The notes beneath the pieces were generated by a model, which did no database searches, was not told where the DNA came from, and saw nothing but the letters and a program-made list of their open reading frames with translations. Source: Prorocentrum cordatum (taxonomy: Eukaryota; Sar; Dinophyceae; Prorocentrales; Prorocentraceae). From it: 64,000 nucleotides of DNA. Location of the stretch: assembly GCA_963575745.1 (NCBI GenBank), contig CAUYUJ010018457.1:37501-101500 (forward strand), written 5' to 3'. Position 1 is the stretch's first letter, and every line of letters starts with the position of its first letter. Positions 22,224 to 32,212 of this stretch are shown here, piece after piece. The translations under genes and the position numbers were made by a program.

Positions 22224-22390
22224 GCGTGGCTTAATGGGGGGGGTCACAAATGGGGGGGTCAGAAAAGATCCCCTTTTGTGCCCCTTTCGGGCACCTCCAG
22301 AGCCCCAGGGGGCTCGTTTAGGTACCATTTGGGTACCTTTTCGGACCACACTCGCCGCCCCCCCATTTATGACCCCCGCATTACGCGGCA
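22224..22390. repeat. MITE-like element with imperfect terminal inverted repeats and internal hairpins
   Basis: The left end TAATGGGGGGGGTCACAAAT followed by GGGGGGG is mirrored at the right by CCCCCCC-ATTTATGACCCCCGCATTA, about 26 bp with two mismatches. Between them lie several perfect small hairpins: GTGCCC-CTTTC-GGGCAC, GAGCCCC-A-GGGGCTC-type, and GGTACC-ATTTG-GGTACC. No open frame with recognisable content is present. Target-site duplication is not evident. Confidence 0.55.
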
Positions 22391-22551
22391 CCCAACCCTC
22401 TCAACGACGCCCCCTTCGGGCGTAAAACCAATACAAACTCTGTGTTTGTGTGTTTTTTCCTGTTCTGCCTATGGCGGCGCCGCGCTGCCGTCGCCCGCTG
22501 TGGGCCCCCGAGCGGGACCTGCCCCGAGCGAGCGGGCAACGGCTCCTCACC

Positions 22552-22606
22552 TCCCCCTCCTCCTCCTCCTCCTCCTCCTCCTCCTCCTCCTCCTCCTCCT
22601 CCCTTG
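22552..22606. repeat. (TCC)n tract
   Basis: About eighteen consecutive TCC triplets. It abuts the inverted copies of the 90-bp satellite. Confidence 0.9.
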
Positions 22607-22639
22607 CTCCACACCTTGCCTCTGCCCTCCTGCGCATGT

Positions 22640-22865
22640 CCTCGCGACATACCCCTCACACGCATCGTGGCCCCGAAGCCGCCGAAGGTCCAACAGTAGC
22701 ACGGTTCGCATGGCGCACCCGCCCCCAATTCGACACACCTCTCACACTTTTCGTGGCCCCGCAGGGAGCTCCACCGAAGACTCCAGCAGAAGGTTCGCAT
22801 GGCGTACCCGCCCCCAGTCTGGCACACACCTCACATGATTCGTGGCCCCAGAGAAATCCACCTAG
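22640..22865 (-). repeat. Inverted outpost of the 90-bp satellite (2-3 diverged units)
   Basis: Read on the minus strand, the segment has GGGGCCACGAA, GTGTGAGAGGTGTGTCGA, TTGGGGGCGGGTGCGCCATG and CTTCGGTGGAGCTCCC in the same order as the array at 8.66-10.79 kb. The spacing between shared motifs is about 85-100 bp. Copies are diverged and in the opposite orientation to the main array 12 kb away. Confidence 0.75.
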
Positions 22866-22879
22866 GGTGGCGTGATGGG

Positions 22880-23830
22880 CCAAAGGCCACTAGATTTGTG
22901 CTCTGCATCGCCAGGGCAACTCGCTCACGAGCACTAGCAAAGATGGAAACGAGGAAGCGAGAGGGAGGGGATGGTGGAAGCAAGGCAGGGTGCGGAGAGA
23001 GCGATTCAAGGAGGAAAAGCGTGAAGGATGAGTAGAGGAACCGATGAAAGGACGGAGTAACTAAGGAGGCATATGGACGAGAAAAAATGAAGTGAGTGCG
23101 TTTGGGGGAGGCAGGTCGGCGGGGAGGCGAGAGAGGAGGCGGAGGCGGAGAAGGGACATGAAAGAGCGAGTGTGAAAGGGGAAGAGTAAAAAGAGGACGA
23201 GGGGAGGGGAGCCAGGGACGAGAGAAGAATATGCAGCAGGAGTGTCCCGATGGGAACCAACGCGGTGAAGGAAGAAACGACTATGATAAACAAACGGCAC
23301 TGGCATTGGCAGATCCCGGACCGAGCTGAATATCGTTCCAGTTGGAGCACATTTTCTGATGCTTCTTGTCGGTCAGGAACGACGTCTTGGGCCAAATAAT
23401 GTGGTACAAGTCCTGCCCGCCATCCGTCGACCCTGTGCCACGCCCGAAGTGGAGACGAAAAAGAAAGACGAGGCGCCCAACAACGAACGTTGTCCAAAAC
23501 CGACAGGCGAATGCTTTTGCAGGCGACGCTGGTCTCAGATGGGCAACGCCCGCGGCGACGCCGATAGCGAATCCGATTCAGGAAGTGGCAAGAACTGCCG
23601 TCGTTCTTCGGCACCTCCGCCCCAACAGTCGACTCTCCCGAGCGCCGCCGCTCGCTCGTCGACCCATGGACATCACAAGTGTATCGGGAAGTTGGGGAGC
23701 GGATGGGGGGCGGCACGGAAGCATCGGGTCGGACAAAAGGGGGGGTTCCAGTAAAGAGGAAGTGGGCGAATAAACCCACGTAGCTGGTTTTCCCAGCGCC
23801 TCCCGGCGCTGGAGGCACCAATACATCATC
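22880..23830. other. No recognisable gene
   Basis: AG-rich sequence from about 22,930 to 23,260 creates long Ser/Pro/Leu frames on the minus strand. Frames at 23,006-24,016 (minus) and 23,359-23,773 (plus) overlap and show no domain. I see nothing to support a gene. Confidence 0.4.
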
Positions 23831-24170
23831 GGGGAGACGTGAGACTCTGGTACGGGGGACTCGGGTTGGCCTGACGGGGGCCATCATGAAAATGACGAGA
23901 TAGGATCTGAAATTTGACGCGGGCTCCCGCTGCAGACATCCCACGAAAACCGGACCGTCAACATATCGAGCATTACGTTTTCCCGAATCAATGAAAGCGC
24001 CTGGCGGCGGGGCCAAAAACCAGCTGCGAGCAGCAAATGTCGTAAGCTCCCCCTCCTCTCCCCCCCCCCCCTTCGTCCGACGCGATAGCGAAACGGGGGT
24101 GAGCGCATCAGATCACGTCGCTGGTTTTCCTGGCGCTTCCCGGCGCTGGAGGCGCCAATATGTGCAGGAG
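23776..24170 (+). repeat. Dispersed repeat, copy 2 (relative at 4,015-4,145), with a local duplication
   Basis: The segment 23,835-23,970 repeats GGGGAGACGTGAGACT, ACGGGGGACTCG, GCCATCATGAAAATGACGAGA and ACCGGACCGTCAA from 4,015-4,145 in the same orientation. A second small duplication of about 45 bp (GTxGCTGGTTTTCC, CGGCGCTGGAGGC) occurs at 23,778-23,822 and 24,118-24,163. Confidence 0.65.
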
Positions 24171-24748
24171 AGCGCCCGGTGGCCCCGCGACGAGGCGACG
24201 CGTGCAGCAGGCTTCGAGCCCCCTCTGCCCCGTCCCCCCCTGCCTAACCCGAAAAAGGGGGAAGCGACGGGAGCAGAGGAACACTCGGGGATGGACAGAA
24301 CCCCCTTTAGTAACACGTGGTTTAGTGAAAACGCCCTCGGGCCCAAACCTGGCGGGCGCAAGCCTGGAAAATGACGGCCGCGGCGCCTTCTCGAGAACCG
24401 AAAACGGACAATTCACTAATCGACGTGTCAGGGTGGGGGTCCTATCCACCCCCCAAACATAAACCGGTATGCGCATCATTTCTCGGAGGTCCACGCGGAT
24501 TTCTTGGATCGGCGCTGGACCCCCCTCCCTGGCCCACGGAATTCAACTAGGGCGTAACCCAACCCTGAGACCCCAAGACGTCCTTCCACGGCAAAGCCAG
24601 CCAAACCAATCGAAACCCAAGAAACCTGGGGCGCCCCTGGAGGCAAGCAGGGTGTTTCTTGGCATGGGTCTCCAATGTAGGGAGGCCCAACGCCGATCCA
24701 ACTAATTCGTGCGGACCTCCGATAATCCAGTTGTTGGAATTAAGCTGC
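24170..24748. other. No recognisable gene
   Basis: Frames on both strands overlap and none carries a recognisable domain. No conspicuous repeat was seen. Confidence 0.3.
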
Positions 24749-24948
24749 TGATGGGCCTGTTCCACCACCACCACCACCACCATAACTTGGAGGGGGGAGG
24801 CGGTGGAGGACGAACAGGAGGAGGAGGACGAAGAGGAGGAGGAGGAGGAAGAGGAGGAGGGGGAGGAGGAGGAGGAGGAGGAGGAGGAGGAGGAGGAGGA
24901 CCTTTCCCCCTCCAACTTCTGGTGGTGGTGGAAAACAGGCCCATCACC
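24749..24948. repeat. Large inverted repeat enclosing a (GAG)n purine tract
   Basis: The left arm (TGATGGGCCTGTT, CCACCACCACC, ACTTGGAGGGGG; 24,749-24,797) is mirrored by the right arm (CCCCCTCCAACTT, GGTGGTGGTGG, ACAGGCCCATCA; 24,904-24,948) with small gaps. The loop of about 105 bp is almost entirely GAG/GGA. The unit could extrude as a cruciform or form a triplex. Long Glu/Gly or Ser/Pro frames across it are compositional. Confidence 0.7.
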
Positions 24949-25529
24949 TGCCGTTTCTCGAAGAAGGGAAGGCGGGCGTCTGCGGGGACGCCGCGGGGCC
25001 CCCACGCGCCGGGGGCGTTCGGGTTCTCGGGGGGGAGATAGCCATGCGGGCTCGGGCGCTTGCTTGCCTCTCAGGCTCTGGCGCTGCGCTTGCAGCGTAC
25101 AGCCGTGGGCACCTCGTTCTTGCATGGTGCAGTTTTTGGACGTCTGGAGCGGGTGGTGAGGAAAGTCGCCGTTGGAAAGCCAACCATCGGTTTTGTGCTG
25201 GCAAGCGTGGGCGCAAAATGACGGGACAATCCGCAGACCCCTTAGGTTTTACGGCCTGTGAAATCGCCCCCCCAACCCCCAACCTCCCCAAGGGGTTCCG
25301 TCCAGCCGGTTTGGAGGGACGGAAGGTTTACGAAAACCGCCAGCGGACTCAACCGCCTCAGCAATGCTCTTGGACGGCCTGCATGGCTTCGGCAGTTCTG
25401 TCAAGGGTTCCTAGACGATTCCAGATGGCGCTGAATCGCCCTGAAACTGTTTCAAGACAGCCCACGGAGCCTGCAAGACGCCTGAGGTCTCCCGAGGATC
25501 CCTCAGTAAGACAAGGGGAGGACTCGGCC

Positions 25530-25960
25530 AAGCGAAACTCAGCCTAGCCGAACTCGGCACAGCCGAACTCGGCCAATCTAAACTCGGCCCACGGCCGACA
25601 TTTGCGTGGCCGCGTTCAGCGTGGACCAAACTTCTCCGGCCGAGCTTCTCTGGCTGAGAATTCCAACCGACTTTATCTGGTGCGAATTCGCCTGGCCGAG
25701 TTAAAACCAAACTCCCGCTGCAAATGAAACGCCAGCCGAGATCAGCGGGCCGACTGCAGCGCGGGCCGAGCTCAGCTTGGCCCAGTTGCTCCCCGGCCAA
25801 ATTTGTCCGGCCGATTTTTTCTGGCCGAATTGTTCCGGGTCCGAGTTTGTCCGAGTCGAATTTGTCTGGCCGAGTTTGTCTTGGCCGAGTTTATCGGGCA
25901 AAATCCGGCCGGGTGAATTTCGCCTGGCCGATTTTATCTGGAATCGCTTTCGGGTGCCAC
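25530..25960. repeat. Degenerate minisatellite, about 17-20 bp unit (TTTxTCTGGCCGAG)
   Basis: Units such as AATTTGTCCGGCCGA, TTTTTTCTGGCCGAA, GAGTTTGTCTTGGCCGAG and TTTATCTGG recur through the interval. Earlier units resemble AACTCGGCCxAxCxAA. The segment 24,950-25,530 to its left has no recognisable gene. Confidence 0.7.
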
Positions 25961-26710
25961 TACGCGCGTATAGGGGGGCGGTCGAGGGGCAGTTCCTATA
26001 CGGGGTCCGTAGGTAGAGGCCAGGAGTAGGATTCCTTGTCAGGGGCTCTGCGCAGGGTGGCAGTGCACCGTCAGTGTTTGCCAATACCTGAGCCACTGCA
26101 GTTGCGGTATGAGAGCATCTAGTAGGGAAGTGAGCGGACTTCACACACGCACGCACCCCGCCGCGAAACCCGCCAACTCCCGATGGCCTCGGGCCCGCGG
26201 GAGACGACGGCAGGACTCGGAAACCAGAATGCGAGGTCCACTCACGACCCCGCTGCACCCACCGCCCCTCCAAACGAGGGTGCACCGGCAAGCAAAGGTA
26301 AGAGAAAGGACCAGCCCTGCCACGCGGGAAGAAGGGTGTCACCAAAACAATCATGAGTAAATGCTACGCATCGGTCGTGAACAGACGCCGTCTCATGGTA
26401 CAAAAGTAAACACTCATTTCAGATAGGATTACTGGCGGGCGACCTGCCTGGGTGCGCTCATGCCCGAGTGCCAGGTGCATCGCATAGATTAACAGCGGCG
26501 TCGAAGAACATTCTAAAAAAAGCCAAATGTAACAAACTGCTAAATGCATCAAGATACACATGAATCAGCATGAAGGATGTAAATTTGTTTCAGAATCAAC
26601 AGTGACATAATATGCAGTGCACTACGCAGGAAGACAATATGAGCCGAAACGCATGTCTAGAATGATTCGTAATAATGTTCGTCCCAGACACGAGAACCAT
26701 AGATGTTGAA
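25961..26710. other. No recognisable gene
   Basis: Only short overlapping frames without domains are present. Base composition becomes more AT-rich after about 26,350, and no repeat structure is visible. Confidence 0.35.
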
Positions 26711-28331
26711 TCAACTGATGGTGATAGTCCTGAAGTTATCGCATGACCATATGCATTCGCAATCGTTACCGTCGCCATAAATCCAAGAGCGCAGGAAATG
26801 TGACCAGTATCGATATGTGTCGTGCTGGTAATGCTGGAGGCCAAGGCGCCACCGTGTGTAGATGTTGCGGCGCTCGCGCGCGGCGCCCCTGCTGCGGCCG
26901 CGCTGTTCGGCGTTGTCGGGCGCCCATCTCGGCGATGCGATAGGGCGGCGCGAGCTCGATGAGGAGCCAGCGCCGCCGGTCCAGCCAGCGCCGTCGGCCC
27001 AGCCAGCGCCGCCATGATCAGAGGCGGCGGCGGGGCCATTGCGGCGAGGGGGTGGGGGGGCAGGGGCGAAGCGAACGGGTTCGACGGAGGCGGCCGAAAA
27101 GTCACCTTCGTTACCCTTCGCGGCACCGAGCCCGCCGGGACCCGGCACCCGCCGGCCCGCATAGCCAGCCTGCACACTGAGATGGGGCAGTCGCACGCCC
27201 CCATGCTCATCCACCAACGTGAATGTGCGCTCTCGCTTCAGAATCCCGGCCTCAGTCATCAGATCGAGAAAGAGCAAATCTTCCAGATAACGGGTAGCGA
27301 TATCCGGGTATGAGTGATAGAGGACAGCGCCTTCCTCGTCGGCCTCTTATTCTCCGCTGATGCGGCGCTGACTGGAGGGCGGACTACCTGCGCCCAGCTA
27401 CTTAGCATGTCGGACCTCGGCTTCATGAGCAAATCTGCGGAGAAGGTCTCGCTCAGTGGAGATGTCGAAGCGCTGTCCCTGGATGCAGATCTTAACGTCG
27501 GCGCGCGTGAGCTGACGAACGAAATCTTCGTCCATCGATTCACGGATCCATGTGTATATCTGCCAAGAATCGAATATTCAATGCGCCTGTTCCCCCATGC
27601 TTTAATGACTCAGTGCATACGTGGCACAGGTCATCGTCGTGAATGTCCACGTTGGGGAGGTCACGATAGCAACTGGAACCATGGCGCTTTGCAGTCTGCA
27701 TGTCGGCTGAACCAATATTGAATGAGGTCATGAATGCGATTGCGGGCGTTGCCACCAGCGCTCCACGATGAACGAGATCACGGACAGCATGATTCGGGAC
27801 GAGGCGAAAGCGATTGGTGGCCAAATCATTCGCCAGAGAGTCCAATCCCTCATCGGTCATTGGGTCAGAAAGATCTCCAGCTGCGATCTGATCGCGAGCA
27901 TGGTGTGCTGAGGCCGTGCCCTGATGCTCCTTCAGGAACTTCTCCGCCATGTGGCGGAACTCCTGGTCCCGCGCGTCGCGATCACTGGCGTCGCTCATGC
28001 CGTCGCCGCAGCCGGCTCGCAGCACTTCCATGAGTTGTCCCTGGGTTGGAGCAGCGGCGGAAGCCGAGCTTGGGAGAACGGCCGCAGGTCCTGTGGCTTC
28101 AGCGGTCGGCGGTGTGGCGTCAAACCTGAGATGATTAAATTGATATCGCATTGGGCTGGCCAACATGTTCGTGCACTTCGGGTCGGCGAGTACCGTTGTT
28201 TCCCCGAAGTCGAAGGGAGACCCCAGAACGGGATGATTTCTGAGGGTGTCCAACGCAGAGGCATCCACCAGGCGTTGCGTGGCATCGCTCTGGACGATGG
28301 CGAAAAGATGTGGCACCCAACGAGATGGCAC
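26711..28331 (-). pseudogene. Unidentified coding region with frame breaks
   Basis: A 263-codon frame (27,540-28,331) has normal-looking composition (RLVDASALDTLRNHPVLG, EFRHMAEKFLKEHQG, HDDDLCHVCTESLKHGG). After its stop, another frame continues with MDEDFVRQLTRADVKICIQG and RDLLRRFAHEAEVRHAK. A third then gives PDIATRYLEDLLFLDLMTEA and LVDEHGGVRLPHLSVQAGYA near 27,180-27,310, before a Gly/Ala/Arg-rich tail. These segments look like one protein interrupted by stops and shifts. I recognise no family. A hairpin of the GCAA family lies within it at 27,745-27,756. It may be part of an old retroelement. Confidence 0.4.
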
Positions 28332-28559
28332 AACATCCTCTCTGCATCACTCCAATTCACCTCCGTCATCATTGTGGAAAGGCAGCGATTGTGGCCACAA
28401 GCGTTAGGCAGCTCTTTGACCCGCGGACGGAAAAGTTTGGAATGCATAATGCACCAGTCCGCCTCGCTGTCGAGACGGAACTTGATCTCGAGATGACTGT
28501 CGACATGGTATTTGTTGGCCGCGTGTGTCGCCGCACACATCTGATCCACCTTACATAGC

Positions 28560-30900
28560 GGGGTGATCAACAACGGGATACCCTCGATACCCTTGCTAGA
28601 CGCACGGATGCCGCGAGAGCACCGTCAGAGAGTCTGGCGAAGACAGTCGCTACTCAATGACTTCGATTGTGGTCAGGAGCTTCGTCTCGGCAGTCTTGAT
28701 TTCCCGACTGTCCTCTTGTTGGGGCGCGGGTGCTTCCACCGACGCATCGATAGCGATCTCGCCGTCGGGGGCCCCAAGGTGCGCGTCATAATCGCGCGTC
28801 AGAAAAATTGTCAAACAAGTTTTGGAGTAAGTCAGCACGTAGTGGGACCGCGAATGGGAAACCGTTTTGGTCGTTATTCCGCCCTGAGTACCACATATTG
28901 GTCTAGAATAGTCCATGGCCACGGAACGGTATCTGTGCACTAACATAGGGCCCGTTGTGAACGGTGTCTATGATGGGTCCGAAGATCTTCCCCTTGTCCA
29001 GTGCGAGGGAAAGATCTTCCTTTCCTGGAAAGAGGCGATCAACGGCACAACAATGGGCCGAACCGTGCAAACGTGTGTACATGAAGTGGCCTGCGCGGAT
29101 GTCTCCATTGCGTGTAGTACGGTCCCAGGTGCCCAATGGAAGTGCCTTCACAAGCGGTTCGAAGCATTATTTCTTGCAGTCGTCCACGGTCTTCCACCAA
29201 GAAATGCTCGCCTGCTTGTCCTGGAGGTTCAGGTCGGTCGGAATCGGTGCAGGTGTTGCCACCGGCCCCAATCCGCGCAGTATCCGATCCAATTGGGGAT
29301 CTCCTTGTTGGATGAGAGCATATTTGCGAGGTTGCTTCAGCCTGTGCTGGTTGGGAATATACATCGCAGCAGTAGAAGAAGAGGAACGCATTCGATCATC
29401 GGCAGCCACAGAGCCACGAGGCATGGGCTTAGGACGTGGCGCGGGGATGAGCGTTCGAAACTGGTCTGCCGCAGGTGTCACCACCGGCACAATGCCGCAA
29501 TAATTCGCATTGACTGCGTGGTGCCGGAAGTCGGGCCGAAGCTGGATACGTCCACGTCTTGGTCATGTCTGGGTAAAGGGTGCCTCCCCTGACCATTCTG
29601 ATGGCTAGGATGGTCATCGGTGGAATAGTTTGGGGACACATGATGGCCCTTTGGTCGCCGAGCCAGAACTCGCAGACCGCCACTGAGGCGGCCTGCATGT
29701 CGATGACCACATCGACCTGCTTCTTCTTGTGCTCGAAATTGCATCATCGGATCGTGGTGCGAAGATTTTGTCCGCTTCCAAAGACAAAAGACCACGAACT
29801 TAAAAATTGTTCATTCCGTGTCAGACGGTCAGCACCGCATCCTGGGGTGAACCAATTTTGCGGATACTGTCCCAGGCATCGCGCGTAGTGGAGCGGTGCT
29901 GCCCCAAGCATCGCGCGTAGTGGCGCGGTGCAGGTATCTCGCATCCGTCCACGACACACGTTTCCAGGCCATGATCCACGGTCGGCTCTTGCTGCGAACA
30001 GCGTCGTGCCCGCCAATGGCGCGAAGAACCAGTGCCTGATCCCGCGCGAAGTCTGAATCTGAAGCGTCGGGGTCGGGGCGGCAGACAAATGCCTGGAAGC
30101 GGGCCTTCTCGTCATCAACGCGCAGTTGGAGAGCGCGCAGAGGAGCGATGCCAAAATAGTCACGTGCATTCGTCCATGGTTAGCCATGACTATTTGCCTG
30201 GAGCATGCTGGGGTGGACCGCAGATGCACTAGGGCCATCATTGTTTCGAGTGAACACTTCCGAATCGATGTGGCTGAAAGCTCTGGAGCGATTGGCCACT
30301 GCTCACGTATCAATGTCGCCATGTGGCCAGGCAGTGATGCGACGGTCCAGAAATTGGTTCACCTCATTCCTTCCACCGCCGTCATGGCGGAGTGCAACCG
30401 AAAGAGCCTTACTGGAATAGTTCGGTGTCCCCATAGTATGACTAAGGTAACGTGGACCAGTAAGAAGAGGTGGTCCCAGCTGTTGAGCCCTCACACTACA
30501 AAGAATGATCCATGCATATGCTGGGAAGCAACCACTGTTGTGGAGGTCCGGAGCGCGCTTGATGACGTAATCATCGTAGTGCAGACTCTTGCGGTACTCC
30601 AAGAAGCTATCCACGCACGACTCGCACCGACCGTGCCCGCGCAAGGGCGGAGGGGCCCAAGGGAATGGGCCGGGCATTTTAGCACGAATGGCACATTCTC
30701 CGAGAGTGATGCCGAACGTGGCCTCGCCCTCCAGCGTTTCACAGTCTCGTGTTGCGATCGCGCGCAACAGTCGTGTGCACCCATTATCCTGTATTTCACA
30801 AGTTCCGCAAGCGTCTGTGCGTCTGCGGGAGTTGCCTCCGGCTCACGCACATCCAGTGCTAGAGTGGATGTCGGGGCAGGTTCGCGTGCATCCAGTGCTG
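28560..30900 (-). pseudogene. Unidentified decayed coding region
   Basis: Short minus-strand frames of ordinary composition succeed each other. One (28,903-29,151) contains VKALPLGTWDRTTRNGDIRAG, FPGKEDLSLALDKGKIFGP and TVHNGPYVSAQIP. Another (29,167-29,490) has RKYALIQQGDPQLDRILRGLG flanked by PVVTPA and PVATPA peptides encoded by GNRA hairpins. Stops and frame changes separate them. No domain was recognised; retroelement origin is inferred from neighbours and shared hairpins. Confidence 0.35.
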
Positions 30901-30930
30901 TCGGTGTCGCCGCATTGGGCGGCGGCGGTG

Positions 30931-32066
30931 TCATTGTAGATGCAGGTGTTGCCACCGACGCAGTAGGTGCGGATGGCAGCGGGGCCGACCGCGGCGGTGC
31001 AGGCGGCGGCTGCTCAGGGGTCGCACCCGCCATAGCGCCACCCCCCATGCGGTGGGGGGGTGCGTTGGCGGAGGCGGCGGTGCAGGCGCGGAGCCACCCC
31101 CAGAGGCACCAGGGGCCGCAGAAGGAGGATCGGGTGGCACCTCCGTCTGAGAAGCCGCCTGACTCCGAAACCATGGAGCACGGTCCTCGATGTAGTTCGC
31201 GCTGACATCGCGTTCTGCGATAAGGACACCTGATTCTTTACTGGCACAAATCGGCGCGACATTTTTGATCTTGTTGATGAATTGCTGCAACGCCAGCCAT
31301 GTGGCAGCGTGGCGTACCATATGTGTCCTGCTGGTCGTGGTTTTGATGCCATCAGACCAGGAGACCCAGATCTCGGGGAAATCATCCAGCATACCACTGA
31401 GCCGCTTAAAGATGACCTGGCATGAGGAGTAGTACCTTTCTTTTGTCTCCGAGTGTATAACTTTGCCATCCCAATCTTGGCCATGCGCAATAGGGTTGGC
31501 TTGCGTGTACACAGGAGGAGCATCTCGGGACGTTGTCGCATCCGCTCGCGCGAAAGCCAGGACGGGTACCTGGCTCCGAGATGTCGGAGCGGCAGGAGAT
31601 GGCCCAGCTGCAGGAGTTGCCTCCGGCGGAAGTACCGGAGGGGCGGCAGCCGAACACTTGGCAGCCTGAAAGGCCTTGTTCATCCACGCAGCCAAACCTG
31701 TTCTCCGAGGGCCTGGACCTGCAGAGCAGCAAGACTCTTGGCACGCTGGAATTACGTGGGTTGCTCCAGGGGAACACGGAGTGCTTCCCGCATCTCCATT
31801 GCCTGGGCGTGGCCTTGGTAGTCATTTACAAGCTGAATCAACCAATGACGGAACGGGAAAGGCTGCGTTGGCGGGGACAGTGGTACCGCACTCAGATTCC
31901 GCAGAGTGGCGGCGTACATAAACTGCGGCGGCAACTGCGCAAGGTTGTGATCCGTCTTCTGTGGATGCCAAGAGTTGGTATGAGGGCGGTCCGAGGTTTC
32001 GATCCACTGATCGGCAAATAAGACAGCAATACCTCGGCCTGTGAACATCGGGATGACTTCGCCCAT
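30931..32066 (-). CDS. Unidentified protein in two overlapping frames (104 + 254 codons)
   Basis: The upstream frame (31,752-32,066) contains LAQLPPQFMYAATLRNLSAVPL and FRHWLIQLVNDYQGHAQAMEMREALR. It is followed with a frame change by 30,931-31,695, which has DWDGKVIHSETKERYYSSCQVIFKRLSG, FPEIWVSWSDGIKTTTSRTHMV and ATWLALQQFINKIKNVAPIC, before a Pro/Ala-rich tail. Composition is protein-like and the two frames probably formed one product. No catalytic motif is visible. It is flanked and interrupted by family-2 hairpins (31,613 and 30,945). It may be a Gag-like or accessory protein of an old retroelement; I do not recognise it. Confidence 0.4.
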
Positions 32067-32212
32067 GAGCTCATCGAACTTCTCTGGCAGTCCCCATTAA
32101 TGAGCCTTTCCAGGGCCCATGACTGTGGGACAGCGGAAACAATTCAAGACTTCAATGCAGCTAGAGATATTCACTTAACGTGCTCGAGGATCACCGAGAC
32201 CACCCTGCCCTG

